Below, in pieces: positions 8,852-17,405 of a stretch of 49,182 nucleotides of DNA. A program made the position numbers and the translations under genes. Below the pieces are notes generated by a model that was given only the letters and a program-made list of their open reading frames with translations, was not told the origin of the DNA and searched no databases. The stretch comes from Bacteroidota bacterium (lineage in GTDB: Bacteria > Bacteroidota > Bacteroidia > 2-12-FULL-35-15). Location: positions 1-49,182 of the forward strand of contig JAJTCJ010000051.1 in assembly GCA_021323165.1 (NCBI GenBank), in the 5' to 3' direction. How positions within the stretch are numbered: the stretch's first letter is position 1; each line of letters starts with the position of its first letter.

Positions 8852-9499
8852 CTATTTTTTAGCGTCAGCAAGGAACTGTGCAAGTCCGCTGTCAGTAAGT
8901 GGATGCTTAAGTAAAGCAAGGATAGCACTTAGAGGACAGGTTACTACATCTGCGCCAAGCTGAGCACAATTGATAATATGCATTGGATGACGAACAGAGG
9001 CTGCAAGGATTTCTGTATGATAAGCATAATTATCATAGATCAGTCTGATGTCCTCAATAAGACGAAGACCGTCAGTTGAAACATCATCTAAACGACCAAT
9101 GAATGGCGATACATACGTAGCACCTGCTTTTGCAGCTAATAGGGCTTGCCCAGCAGAGAATACGAGGGTACAGTTTGTACGTATCCCATTATCAGAAAAA
9201 TATTTAATTGCTTTAACACCATCTTTGATCATTGGAACTTTTACAACAATACGCGGATGAAGTTTTGCCAAAGCTTCTCCCTCTTTAATGATACCTGCAT
9301 AATCTGTTGAAATAACTTCAGCACTTACATCACCTGTTACAATTTTGCAGATGTCTTCATAATGCTTTAGGATATTTTCCTGTCCTTTGATTCCTTCTTT
9401 AGCCATCAGGGAAGGATTCGTAGTTACACCATCAAGAACACCTAAGTCCTGAGCTTCCTTTATTTGTTCAAGGTTTGCAGTATCAATAAAAAATTTCAT
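8852..9499 (-). CDS. Small-subfamily transaldolase / fructose-6-phosphate aldolase
   Basis: A 215-residue class I aldolase of the TalC/FSA subfamily. It either acts as transaldolase in the pentose phosphate pathway or cleaves fructose 6-phosphate. The N-terminal [13 protein letters not shown] and [14 protein letters not shown] segments are diagnostic. The Schiff-base lysine is K87 in VVKVPM. Family members of this length annotated as transaldolase are usual in Bacteroidota; sequence alone does not separate the two activities. A perfect -7 box (TAACTTTG, 9544-9551 on the minus strand) lies 45 bases before the start, and a terminator follows the stop. Confidence 0.92.
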   Translation of the reverse strand: MKFFIDTANLEQIKEAQDLGVLDGVTTNPSLMAKEGIKGQENILKHYEDICKIVTGDVSAEVISTDYAGIIKEGEALAKLHPRIVVKVPMIKDGVKAIKYFSDNGIRTNCTLVFSAGQALLAAKAGATYVSPFIGRLDDVSTDGLRLIEDIRLIYDNYAYHTEILAASVRHPMHIINCAQLGADVVTCPLSAILALLKHPLTDSGLAQFLADAKK

Positions 9500-9543
9500 G
9501 TTTGTTTTTATTAAGTTTAATTATGTTGATCCGATTATTTAGG

Positions 9544-9551
9544 CAAAGTTA
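9544..9551 (-). promoter_or_regulatory. -7 box of the transaldolase promoter
   Basis: On the minus strand the sequence reads TAACTTTG, a perfect match to the Bacteroidota TAnnTTTG consensus. It predicts a leader of about 40 nt. No clear -33 TTG is seen at the usual spacing. Confidence 0.5.
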
Positions 9552-9678
9552 AAAAGTTGAAGTGTTTAATAGTGGATTGTGGAAAAGTAGATGATAACAT
9601 TGTATTACAAGTTGACAATATTTCTCCAGTTAAGGAATGGCTTTATCTTCGAAAAGTGGTGGGATTAGTATCCGTAAG

Positions 9679-9689
9679 GAAAAAAAGAA
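9679..9689 (-). terminator. U-tract terminating the SRP RNA
   Basis: On the minus strand the closing stem CTTACCCC is followed by TTCTTTTTTTC, so the SRP hairpin itself serves as an intrinsic terminator. Confidence 0.7.
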
Positions 9690-9785
9690 GGGGTAAGCTA
9701 CCTAAAGCACAGCGCTCAACCTGTTACCTTTGCTTGCTTCCGCACCTGGAGGGTTAAAGGGAGCTGCTTGAATAGGACTTACCCC
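9690..9785 (-). ncRNA. ffs: Signal recognition particle RNA (small bacterial 4.5S type)
   Basis: Read on the minus strand, this 96-nt element has the SRP domain IV signature CAGGTGCGGAAGCAAGCA, comparable to CAGGTCCGGAAGGAAGCA in E. coli. It has a GGAA tetraloop closed by C-G and followed by the A-rich internal loop that binds Ffh. The two ends pair perfectly (GGGGTAAG at 9785-9778 with CTTACCCC at 9697-9690), giving the long hairpin of a small SRP RNA. A T-rich tract follows at once (9689-9679), and a strong promoter precedes the 5' end by 4 nt. The RNA joins Ffh to target nascent membrane proteins. The 66-codon open frame on the other strand at 9557-9757 overlaps it and is not a gene. Confidence 0.93.
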
Positions 9786-9789
9786 GACA

Positions 9790-9820
9790 CAAAAGTACTA
9801 ATAATTTTCAGAATACAAAG
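9790..9820 (-). promoter_or_regulatory. SRP RNA promoter (Bacteroidota type)
   Basis: On the minus strand a perfect -7 box TACTTTTG (9797-9790) is preceded, 18 bp upstream, by a -33 TTTG (9819-9816). The predicted start is G9785, the first base of the SRP closing stem. Both spacing and sequence fit the Bacteroidota primary sigma factor consensus TTTG-N17-23-TAnnTTTG. The rest of the gap to the glycosyltransferase (9821-9950) shows no further recognised signal. Confidence 0.8.
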
Positions 9821-9950
9821 TAATATCAATTCTAAAATTTATTCCTGTAATGCCTTGTTTTCGGGGATTGAATTAAGGAATTATTTGCTCACATTCCTTT
9901 AAACCTTATTTGAGCAACTGAATCGGATACTAAAATCAATAATTTGTGTA

Positions 9951-9958
9951 TATATTTG
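9951..9958 (+). promoter_or_regulatory. -7 box of the glycosyltransferase gene, implying a leaderless mRNA
   Basis: TATATTTG matches TAnnTTTG perfectly and ends 5 bases before the ATG at 9964, so transcription should begin at or beside the start codon. Confidence 0.55.
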
Positions 9959-9963
9959 CTTCA

Positions 9964-10914
9964 ATGAATATTTCAGTAGTCATACCTCTTTTCAATGAGG
10001 AAGAATCTTTGCCTGAGCTTCACGACTGGATCGTAAAAGTTATGACCAAGCATCATTTCAGTTATGAGATACTGTTTGTTGATGATGGCAGTAAAGATAA
10101 GTCGTGGCAAGTGATCGAAGCTCTTGCAGCTAGAAATCCAAGTGTTCACGGAATAAAATTCAGAAGGAACTATGGAAAATCAGCAGCATTGAACGTAGGC
10201 TTTGAAGCCGTGCTTGGTGATGTTGTTATTACCATGGATGCTGATCTTCAGGATTCTCCCGATGAGATTCCGGAATTATACAAAATGATCAATGAAGAGG
10301 GACATGATCTTGTTTCCGGTTGGAAAAAGAAACGTTATGATCCCCTGACTAAAACTATCCCTACAAAGCTTTTTAATTGGGCCACCCGAAAAATGAGTGG
10401 TATTAACAATCTACACGATTTTAACTGCGGATTGAAAGCCTATAAAAAAGATGTTGTTAAAAGCATTGAAGTTTACGGAGAAATGCATCGTTACATTCCG
10501 GTAATCGCTAAGTGGGCCGGATTTTCAAAAATTGAAGAAAAGGAAGTCGCTCATCGCGAACGTAAATATGGTGTTACTAAATTCGGACTTGAACGTTTTA
10601 TCAATGGCTTTCTGGATCTGATGTCCATCTCATTCATGTCAAAGTTTGGGAAGCGACCAATGCATTTTTTCGGTCTTTATGGTACTATAAGTTTTTTTAT
10701 GGGTGGTATCATTACATTGTGGCTTGTTGGAGAAAAGATATATAAATCTGCTATGCATATTCCTACTCGAAATGTCACCGATAAACCATTGTTTTACTTA
10801 GCGCTAGTTGCAATGATAATTGGTACGCAGCTTTTTCTTGCAGGATTTATAGGAGAATTGGTTTCAAGAAATTCTTCCGACAGAAATAAATATCTGATCG
10901 AAAAAAAATTATGA
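9964..10914 (+). CDS. Membrane-anchored family 2 glycosyltransferase (GtrB/DPM1-like)
   Basis: A 316-residue inner-membrane glycosyltransferase of the polyprenyl-phosphate sugar synthase type. These transfer glucose, mannose or a similar sugar from a nucleotide donor to undecaprenyl phosphate. The GT-A domain has VVIPLFNEEESL, FVDDGSKD and the metal-binding D92-A-D94 followed by LQDSPDEIP. Two predicted transmembrane helices (about 229-255 and 266-290) sit at the C-terminus, as in GtrB. The frame is open to a GTG at 9946, but the ATG at 9964 fits the family's N-terminus and lies just after a -7 box. A terminator follows. The sugar and acceptor are not identifiable from sequence. Confidence 0.88.
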   Translation: MNISVVIPLFNEEESLPELHDWIVKVMTKHHFSYEILFVDDGSKDKSWQVIEALAARNPSVHGIKFRRNYGKSAALNVGFEAVLGDVVITMDADLQDSPDEIPELYKMINEEGHDLVSGWKKKRYDPLTKTIPTKLFNWATRKMSGINNLHDFNCGLKAYKKDVVKSIEVYGEMHRYIPVIAKWAGFSKIEEKEVAHRERKYGVTKFGLERFINGFLDLMSISFMSKFGKRPMHFFGLYGTISFFMGGIITLWLVGEKIYKSAMHIPTRNVTDKPLFYLALVAMIIGTQLFLAGFIGELVSRNSSDRNKYLIEKKL

Positions 10915-10930
10915 TCCAATTAGATTTAAA

Positions 10931-10965
10931 AAGAAGTGGTGCTTTGTAAGCACCACTTCTTTTTA
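10931..10965. terminator. Bidirectional terminator between convergent genes
   Basis: A perfect 12-bp stem, AAGAAGTGGTGC (10931-10942) with GCACCACTTCTT (10950-10961), has a 7-base loop and is followed by T residues on the + strand. It lies between the convergent glycosyltransferase and repeat-protein genes and reaches the latter's stop codon. Confidence 0.85.
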
Positions 10966-11529
10966 TTTTCCAGCCAAAGGTTTTGGAGGTAAATTAATTT
11001 CAAAGGCATTCCATTTACTTTCATTACCATTCCAATAATACTGAATTGATCTTCCTCCGTTTGTATCGTATACTATGTAATAAGCTTTGCTGTCGTTGGA
11101 ATCAAAATAACTTTTTATAAGTATGTCTCCCAAAGCTCCCGGTAACGGGCTAGGAGGCAGATTTATCTCAAAAGCTGACCATTTACTTTCTGTACCATTC
11201 CAGTAATACTGAATAGATTTTCCTGTCTTAGTGTCCCACGCAATGTAATATGCTTTTTTATCTGTATGATCGTAATATACATCGAACATGATATTTCCTA
11301 AAGCACCCGGAACCGGACTAGCCGGGAGATTGATCTCGAAAGCGTCCCATCTGCTGTCGGTTCCATTCCAGTAATACTGGATCGACTTTCCGGTTTTGAT
11401 ATCCCATGCGATATAATAACTCTTACTGTCGTTAATATCAAAATAAGAAGTCATGCGAATGTTGTTCTGCGCTTTTAAAAAGCCGGAACTCATTATTGTA
11501 ACGAATAAAAATAGTTTAAGTGATTTCAT
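10963..11529 (-). CDS. Secreted protein of three tandem 56-residue aromatic repeats
   Basis: A 188-residue protein with a signal peptide (residues 1-20, ending FLKAQ) followed almost entirely by three copies of a 56-residue unit. Each unit contains YYIxxDxxxGxSIQYYWNG, then SxWxAFEINLP and a Pro/Gly-rich end (PGALG in copies 1 and 2). The Trp/Tyr-rich, Gly/Asn-turn character suggests beta-sheet modules, perhaps a propeller or carbohydrate-binding surface, but I recognise no named family. It has no T9SS C-terminal domain and no lipobox. It shares the strand of the methyltransferase gene 29 bp upstream, with no terminator seen between them. Confidence 0.75.
   Translation of the reverse strand: MKSLKLFLFVTIMSSGFLKAQNNIRMTSYFDINDSKSYYIAWDIKTGKSIQYYWNGTDSRWDAFEINLPASPVPGALGNIMFDVYYDHTDKKAYYIAWDTKTGKSIQYYWNGTESKWSAFEINLPPSPLPGALGDILIKSYFDSNDSKAYYIVYDTNGGRSIQYYWNGNESKWNAFEINLPPKPLAGK
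10966..11460 (-). repeat. Three-copy 168-bp coding tandem repeat
   Basis: The repeat unit covers residues 24-79, 80-135 and 136-188 of the secreted protein, with exact 56-residue spacing between the YYIAWD/YYIVYD landmarks. The copies differ mainly at synonymous and conservative sites, so the duplication looks old and selected rather than a recent slippage event. Confidence 0.85.
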
Positions 11530-11558
11530 GATTTGTTTAAGGTTTATTTGATTTTGGA

Positions 11559-12287
11559 TTAACGTCCAAGAATAAAAATAGTCGGACGTTTATTAAGCTC
11601 AGGCAATTGCTTCTTCCAGCTGCCGGCTGTTTTTGTTTTTATAAATTCAGTAGGCAAGGTAAGATCGCAGGCGATACAAAGCTTTGTATCATGACTGCAA
11701 TTGCCAAGAAGATCCTCCAATAAGTGCATGTTACGGTAAGGCGTTTCAATGAATAGCTGGGCCTGATTTTTTTTAACAGCAAGTATCTCCAGCTCTTTCA
11801 GTTTTTTTATTCTCTCTCCGCGTTCTTTTGGCAGGTATCCGTTAAAAGCAAAATTTTGCCCGTTAAATCCTGATCCCATCAATGCAAGAAGAATAGACGA
11901 GGGACCAACAAGAGGAACAACAGTTATATTTTTTTCATGTGCGAGCTTAACTACTTCAGCTCCTGGATCGGCTACACCCGGACATCCCGCTTCGGAAATA
12001 ATACCAATATTTTTTCCTGAAGTGATAGAATTTAAATAAGAAGAAATTGCACTTGATTCAGTATGCTGGTTTAAAGGATGTAAAATTATTTCCTGCAAAG
12101 GCTTTTGAATACACATCTTTTTCAGATAATGCCTTGCCGATTTTTCATTTTCAACAATATATTCATCAATTGTATTGATGACTCTGTTGACTTTTACCGG
12201 AAGTACATCCATCGTTTCAGCGGTATCACCGAGAGTAGTTGGAATAAGGTAAAGTAAACCTTTTGAAACAGCTAATGATCCTGTCAT
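11559..12287 (-). CDS. SAM-dependent methyltransferase, tetrapyrrole-methylase fold (RsmI-like)
   Basis: A 242-residue protein of the TP-methylase superfamily, closest in type to RsmI, which 2'-O-methylates C1402 of 16S rRNA. Visible motifs are GLLYLIPTTLGD at the N-terminus, SEAGCPGVADPGAEVV, VVPLVGPSSILLALMGSG and FIETPYRN, all typical of the RsmI branch. It lacks RsmI's C-terminal extension, so it may be the shorter Bacteroidota paralogue. Its start overlaps the tyrosine phosphatase stop by 4 bp (ATGA), so the two are co-translated. Confidence 0.85.
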   Translation of the reverse strand: MTGSLAVSKGLLYLIPTTLGDTAETMDVLPVKVNRVINTIDEYIVENEKSARHYLKKMCIQKPLQEIILHPLNQHTESSAISSYLNSITSGKNIGIISEAGCPGVADPGAEVVKLAHEKNITVVPLVGPSSILLALMGSGFNGQNFAFNGYLPKERGERIKKLKELEILAVKKNQAQLFIETPYRNMHLLEDLLGNCSHDTKLCIACDLTLPTEFIKTKTAGSWKKQLPELNKRPTIFILGR

Positions 12288-12745
12288 TTTTTTAAAGAGC
12301 TAACAATAACATCACATGCTTTATCAAGAAGAATAAAAACATTCTCGAATCCTTGTTCACCACCAAAATACGGATCAGGAACAGACATATCAGAACCGGG
12401 ATAAACTCTGTTGAGGATCAATTCAACTTTTTTCCTGTCCGTGTTGTTTCGAGCAAGAGAAATTACGTCCGAATAGTTTGAACTATCCATTACAAAGATG
12501 TGATCAAATTCATCAAAGTCATTAACAGAGAATTGACGGGCCTTAAGTTTGGCAACATCAATTGCGTGCTTCTGTGCATTCAAAATAGTACGTTTATCAG
12601 GGCATTCGCCTATATGATAATTGGAAGTTCCTGCTGAATCTATTGTGATGTCAATTCCTGCTTTTTCTGCTTTTACTCTTAGAATCCCTTCAGCTAATGG
12701 AGATCTGCAGATATTGCCGAGGCAAACCATTAATATTTTCATCAT
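12284..12745 (-). CDS. Low-molecular-weight protein tyrosine phosphatase
   Basis: A 153-residue cytoplasmic LMW-PTP. The P-loop CLGNICRSP (nucleophile C8, R14) and the general-acid motif DPYFGG (D124) are intact. DSAGT and VMDSSN motifs are also present. The true start may be the first or second of two adjacent ATG codons. It lies 3 bp after the sensor kinase stop and overlaps the methyltransferase start, forming a three-gene operon. In Flavobacterium this phosphatase and the methyltransferase directly follow dnaA (from memory); here the kinase lies between. Confidence 0.93.
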   Translation of the reverse strand: MMKILMVCLGNICRSPLAEGILRVKAEKAGIDITIDSAGTSNYHIGECPDKRTILNAQKHAIDVAKLKARQFSVNDFDEFDHIFVMDSSNYSDVISLARNNTDRKKVELILNRVYPGSDMSVPDPYFGGEQGFENVFILLDKACDVIVSSLKK

Positions 12746-12748
12746 ATT

Positions 12749-15700
12749 TTAATCTTTCAAAGGCCTAAATTCTAACCTGTAATAAGTTCCTTGTTGTTTT
12801 AATTTTTCTACTTTTCCATTTAATTGATCTGAGAGAATCTTAACCAATTCAAGACCAAGTGTTCCGCTTTCCTTGGTAAATGGATCATTGTCAAACCCTT
12901 TTCCATTGTCACCAATTATCAATACGTACCTCTCATTCAATGCTTTTTGAAGCTTTATCTCTATGATGCCGTTATTCGTATTATTAAATGCATATTTAAA
13001 TGAATTAGAGATTATTTCGTTTAATAATAATCCTAAAGGTATAATAGTATTTAAGTTAAAGTACTCAACCTGGAGATCAACTTTAAGTTCAATATTTTTA
13101 TCAAAACTATATGTTTCTATAAGATTTTCAACCAACATATTAATGTATTCTTTTACGTTAATATTAGCGTAATCTTCTGATTTGTATAATTTCTCATGAA
13201 CAAGAGAAATGGTCCTTATGCGGTTCCTTATCTCTTTGAACAATTCAAGTGACCTAGGATCACTTACATAATCCGATTGTATATTGATCAAACTATTGAT
13301 GATCTGTAAATTGTTTTTTACTCTGTGATGAACTTCTTTTAATAGTATTTCTTTTTCATCTCTTTGTTTAAGTATTTCGGAGGTACGCTCTCTGATAATT
13401 TTTTCAAGACGTTCTTTATAAAGTTCATGCTTACGTTTTCTATATATATTGTAAAAATAAATTCCGGTACAAATGGCTATTAAGGACAAAAGAATGAACC
13501 ACCATGATTTCCAGAAAGGGGTTTTGATAGTGAATTTAAATTCTTCAGCTTGTGCGCTCCAACTTCCGCTTTTATTAACCGATTTAACTTTAAAGGTATA
13601 TGTTCCCGGCTGCAGGTTAGAGTAGGAGGCAGAGTGATTGTCATCGGCCGGACTCCAATCTTTATCGAAGCCTTCCAGCATAAAACTGTAGCGTATGTTT
13701 TCGGGAAATGTTTTGCTTACAGCTGAAAATTCAAAGGTGATCTGATCTTTATTATAAGGTAAAACAGGTGCTATAGGAATGTTGAACCATGTCGATATAG
13801 AATCGGTGTACTGCAGCCAGTCGACATTTTCATAAAACAGTTTTACACTATTAATATGAGTAACCGGAATCTCTGGTGACAGATTAATATCTTCGCGCGG
13901 ATTGAATTTAATTGCACCCTTAATTGTTCCAAACCATAAATTTCCTTCATTATCAGTACATGTAGCACGTGAGTTACATTCAATTCCTTTAAACCCTTCT
14001 GATCTTCCGTAGTTATGAATGTTTTCTATCTCACCTTTGCTATTTAATTGAATTTTGTCCAGACCTTTATTTGTTCCTACCCAAACATTCCCGAGCGGAC
14101 CGGCATTTATCAGATAAACGGTACCTGAAGTAAGTCCCTGTTCAATTCCATAACTTGTAAATTTTACTCCATCGAATTTAGCCACGCAGTTATCTGTTCC
14201 AACCCACATATTACCATAGCTGTCTTTGACCATACTTCCAGCGTATGAATTACAAATACCGTCACCAGTTGAATAATGGCTTACCTGTTTAAAATTATGA
14301 TATAAATAAATACCGTCACCGGTTCCGATCCAGACATTATTCTTTGTGTCTTCTGCAAAAGAGTATGCATTGTCATGGACATCCTCAAGCTTTTTTAACG
14401 TTTTATTATCATATACATAAACTCCTGAGCCTTTTGTTCCTATCCACATATTTCCTTTGCTGTCTTCAAAGATCCCACGAATATTTTTTAAATCTGCCTG
14501 AGGTTGAAATTTGCTGAAATTCTTTCCATCATATAAAACGATTCCAAAAGTGCTTCCAAACCAAATATATCCCTTTTGATCTGTAAAAATGCATCTGACT
14601 TCATCATCTGAAAATTGCGTGATCTTCGAAGTTGTTTTTCCGTTGAATTTATAAACTCCGTGTAATTGTGTTCCTACCCAGATATTATTTTCTTTATCAG
14701 CATTTATTGCAAAAATATCAGGAGAGTTGAAACCCTCAAGATTATCAAAATAAGCGAAGGCTTGATTGGTAAAACGAATAAAGCCTCCGCCACTTGTTCC
14801 AAACCAAAGATTACCTGATGCGTCTTCAAATATGTTTTTGATATTTTCTACTGAAAGTCCATTAGTGCGATCGAAATGTGCATAAGAAGATCCTGAAACT
14901 TTTACAATTCCTTTGTTTATGCTGGCGATCCAGAGTTGGTTCTTTTTATCAAAATGAATGGAAGATATCTCAGTTTTTTCAGGAGAGGGGATAGTATCTA
15001 TTTTAATAACATTCACCTGGTAATGTGACGGGCCTACTATTTTAACAATGAAATAATCCTTTTTGTTTTTTATAGCCCAGAGATTACCATAAATATCTTC
15101 TGATATAGAAGTAACATTCATTGTATGATCAAGGTCAGGGCCGGTAATGCGAACAAGTGATTTGTTCTTTAATACCAAAATTCCTTCTGTCGTACCTATC
15201 CAGGTAATGTTTCTGCTGTCTTTTTTAAAACAGTTGATCTTATAATCTTTTGCTGATTCACCTGTTACAGATAAGCGTTCAAGCTTTTTGCCGTTAAAGA
15301 GAAATAAACCATTGTCTTTTCCAATGATCACATTCTTATTATCATCAACTGATATGAATGAAACTCGTCCTTTGGAAAAATATTCCTTTTCACCATCTTC
15401 AATTTTTGTGAAAGTTTTACCATCAAATGTGCAAAGTGAACCCTGCTGACTCCCAATCCAAAGCACCCCTTTTTTGTCTTCGGTTATTGCTGTAATGATC
15501 TGACTGCATAATCCATCTTTTTGTTCATACACTTTAAAGGTGTTACCATCAAAACGATTAAGGCCCCCACCGGAAGTTCCCATCCACAAATAACCTCTGG
15601 AATCTTCATATATGCAATTGATCTCTGATTGAGATAACCCATCATCAAGAGAATAATTTTTAAAATTAAAGTTTTGGGCAACGCATGAAGAATTGATCGA

Positions 15701-15751
15701 AAGAAGTCCGATCAAAATTAAAAACAAGCAGAGTAGATGTCTTATTCTCAA
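12749..15751 (-). CDS. Propeller-type sensor histidine kinase (Reg_prop, Y_Y_Y, HisKA_2)
   Basis: A 1000-residue inner-membrane sensor. Order: signal peptide (1-25); about 14 Reg_prop beta-propeller repeats of the [20 protein letters not shown] type, forming two propellers (about 28-660); a Y_Y_Y immunoglobulin-like domain (about 690-765); one transmembrane helix ([16 protein letters not shown], about 770-785); a short coiled coil; a HisKA_2 dimerisation domain with EVHHRVKNN (H808/H809); and an HATPase_c domain with [18 protein letters not shown] and GLELV. There is no fused receiver or AraC domain, so it is not a full hybrid system. The start is a TTG; no upstream in-frame ATG fits the signal peptide. 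The ligand is unknown. Confidence 0.9.
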   Translation of the reverse strand: MRIRHLLCLFLILIGLLSINSSCVAQNFNFKNYSLDDGLSQSEINCIYEDSRGYLWMGTSGGGLNRFDGNTFKVYEQKDGLCSQIITAITEDKKGVLWIGSQQGSLCTFDGKTFTKIEDGEKEYFSKGRVSFISVDDNKNVIIGKDNGLFLFNGKKLERLSVTGESAKDYKINCFKKDSRNITWIGTTEGILVLKNKSLVRITGPDLDHTMNVTSISEDIYGNLWAIKNKKDYFIVKIVGPSHYQVNVIKIDTIPSPEKTEISSIHFDKKNQLWIASINKGIVKVSGSSYAHFDRTNGLSVENIKNIFEDASGNLWFGTSGGGFIRFTNQAFAYFDNLEGFNSPDIFAINADKENNIWVGTQLHGVYKFNGKTTSKITQFSDDEVRCIFTDQKGYIWFGSTFGIVLYDGKNFSKFQPQADLKNIRGIFEDSKGNMWIGTKGSGVYVYDNKTLKKLEDVHDNAYSFAEDTKNNVWIGTGDGIYLYHNFKQVSHYSTGDGICNSYAGSMVKDSYGNMWVGTDNCVAKFDGVKFTSYGIEQGLTSGTVYLINAGPLGNVWVGTNKGLDKIQLNSKGEIENIHNYGRSEGFKGIECNSRATCTDNEGNLWFGTIKGAIKFNPREDINLSPEIPVTHINSVKLFYENVDWLQYTDSISTWFNIPIAPVLPYNKDQITFEFSAVSKTFPENIRYSFMLEGFDKDWSPADDNHSASYSNLQPGTYTFKVKSVNKSGSWSAQAEEFKFTIKTPFWKSWWFILLSLIAICTGIYFYNIYRKRKHELYKERLEKIIRERTSEILKQRDEKEILLKEVHHRVKNNLQIINSLINIQSDYVSDPRSLELFKEIRNRIRTISLVHEKLYKSEDYANINVKEYINMLVENLIETYSFDKNIELKVDLQVEYFNLNTIIPLGLLLNEIISNSFKYAFNNTNNGIIEIKLQKALNERYVLIIGDNGKGFDNDPFTKESGTLGLELVKILSDQLNGKVEKLKQQGTYYRLEFRPLKD

Positions 15752-15775
15752 ATGCTATATTTGGTATATAAACAA

Positions 15776-15808
15776 AAATAGGAATCAGGGTTAGCCTGAT
15801 TCCTATTT
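15776..15808 (-). terminator. Terminator downstream of dnaA
   Basis: A perfect 14-bp stem, AAATAGGAATCAGG (15776-15789) with CCTGATTCCTATTT (15795-15808), encloses a 5-base loop. On the minus strand the stem runs into TATTTTTGTTT. It isolates dnaA from the kinase gene. The T-tract also contains TATTTTTG, which could double as the -7 box of the kinase. Confidence 0.85.
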
Positions 15809-15835
15809 AAAGATTAGAGAGATTTATTTTTAATG

Positions 15836-17266
15836 TTATTGGATACTGATTTTTTTGTTAAGCTCATCGATGTAGTTTTTAAAACGTTTATCGGTATCCA
15901 TTAAATTATTTACTGTGCGGCAAGCATGTAATACTGTAGCGTGATCTTTACCACCGCAATGTAATCCAATTGTTGCTAATGATGACTTTGTCATGCTTTT
16001 AGCAAAATACATTGCGATCTGACGAGCCTGAACAACTTCACGTTTACGTGTTTTAGATTTCAATAACTCAATCGGAAGATCAAAATAGTCACAAACAACT
16101 TTTTGTATATAATCGATTGAAACTTCTCTCGCAGTGTTTTTTACGAATTTATCGATCATTTGTTTCGCCAGCTCCAAAGTAATCGCTTTTTTGTTCATTG
16201 AAGACTGAGCCAGCAATGAAATAAGAGCACCTTCTAATTCGCGAACATTCGTAGTTATACTGTATGCAAGGTATTCGATAACTTCTTTAGGAAGATCAAT
16301 TCCGTCAGCGTAAACTTTTTTCTCAAGGATCGCAATACGAGTTTCCAAACCTGGTGTCTGAAGATCAGCAGCAAGACCCCACTTGAAACGTGATAATAAA
16401 CGCTGTTCAAATCCTTGTAATTCAACAGGAGGTTTATCAGCTGTTAAAACTAATTGTTTACCTGTTTGGTGTAAGTGATTGAAGATGTGGAAGAATACGT
16501 CCTGAGTTTTTTCTTTTCCAGCAAAATACTGAACATCATCAATGATCAATACATCAATCATCTGATAGAAATGTACAAAGTCATTTTGATTATTATTCCT
16601 TACTGAATCAATATATTGCTGAGTGAATTTTTCAGATGATACATAAAGTACGGTCTTGTTAGGAAATTCATTTTTGATCTGAATACCAATAGCATGAGCA
16701 AGATGTGTTTTTCCTAAACCAACACCACCATATATTAATAATGGATTGAAAGCAGTACCACCTGGTTTGTTAGCAACAGCAAAGCCTGCAGAGCGTGCAA
16801 GACGATTACAATCACCTTCAACTAAATTTTCAAATGAATAATTTGCATTTAACTGAGATTCAACATTTACCTTTTTTAATCCGGGAATAATGAATGGATT
16901 ACGGATGGTATTCTGATTAAGATCTATCGGCATAGATACCGATGGATTCTTTAATTCTTTCTTGCTAGTTGTTGGTACTTTAACTGTGTATGGTTTTGAG
17001 GTATTATGGGAATTCTCCATAATAATGCTGTATTCCAGACGGCCTTCTGTGCCTAATTCTTTCTTGATCGTTTTCTTTAATAAAGTGATGTAATGTTCTT
17101 CTAACCACTCGTAAAAAAATTGACTTGGTACTTGTATTGTTAAAACGTTACTGCTTAATTTAACCGGTTTAATTGGTTCGAACCATGTTTTGAAACTTTG
17201 TGAACTAACATTGTCCTTTATTATCGCCAGACAACTCTCCCAGACTTTTACGTACGCTTTCTCCAT
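15836..17266 (-). CDS. dnaA: Chromosomal replication initiator protein DnaA
   Basis: A 476-residue AAA+ initiator that binds DnaA boxes and opens oriC. Domain I (about 1-85) carries the helicase-loading/dimerisation fold. A short variable linker follows. The AAA+ domain (about 140-360) has Walker A GGVGLGKTH, Walker B VLIIDDVQYF and the arginine-finger region FEQRLLSRFKWG. Domain IV carries the DnaA signature HCGGKDHATVLHA. Length and motifs are complete. The upstream 139 bp holds a likely promoter but no cluster of DnaA boxes. Confidence 0.98.
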   Translation of the reverse strand: MEKAYVKVWESCLAIIKDNVSSQSFKTWFEPIKPVKLSSNVLTIQVPSQFFYEWLEEHYITLLKKTIKKELGTEGRLEYSIIMENSHNTSKPYTVKVPTTSKKELKNPSVSMPIDLNQNTIRNPFIIPGLKKVNVESQLNANYSFENLVEGDCNRLARSAGFAVANKPGGTAFNPLLIYGGVGLGKTHLAHAIGIQIKNEFPNKTVLYVSSEKFTQQYIDSVRNNNQNDFVHFYQMIDVLIIDDVQYFAGKEKTQDVFFHIFNHLHQTGKQLVLTADKPPVELQGFEQRLLSRFKWGLAADLQTPGLETRIAILEKKVYADGIDLPKEVIEYLAYSITTNVRELEGALISLLAQSSMNKKAITLELAKQMIDKFVKNTAREVSIDYIQKVVCDYFDLPIELLKSKTRKREVVQARQIAMYFAKSMTKSSLATIGLHCGGKDHATVLHACRTVNNLMDTDKRFKNYIDELNKKISIQ

Positions 17267-17343
17267 TCGCTTTCAAAAAATTTTACTGTTTAACTTAATG
17301 CTTGGTTTATCCTGTATATGCTGTGTTTCGGCTTATTCTGCTG

Positions 17344-17377
17344 TAAATATATACAACTTTAATTTAGTGGCAACAAA
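17344..17377 (-). promoter_or_regulatory. Probable dnaA promoter
   Basis: On the minus strand -33 TTTG (17377-17374) and -7 TATATTTA (17351-17344, one mismatch to TAnnTTTG) are 22 bp apart. The predicted leader is about 70 nt. Confidence 0.5.
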
Positions 17378-17405
17378 TATTGATGAAAAAAAGATTAAAA
17401 AAAAA

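Noticed and set aside
9557-9757. 66-codon + strand open frame
   Set aside because: It overlaps the SRP RNA on the opposite strand, has no promoter or family likeness, and its composition is that of the RNA.
12284-12745. Second arsenate reductase
   Set aside because: It has the tyrosine phosphatase P-loop and DPYFGG acid motif but lacks the ArsC relay cysteine pair.
17267-17405. oriC next to dnaA
   Set aside because: Only one weak DnaA-box-like sequence (TTATCCTGT) was seen and no cluster; AT-richness alone is not enough.
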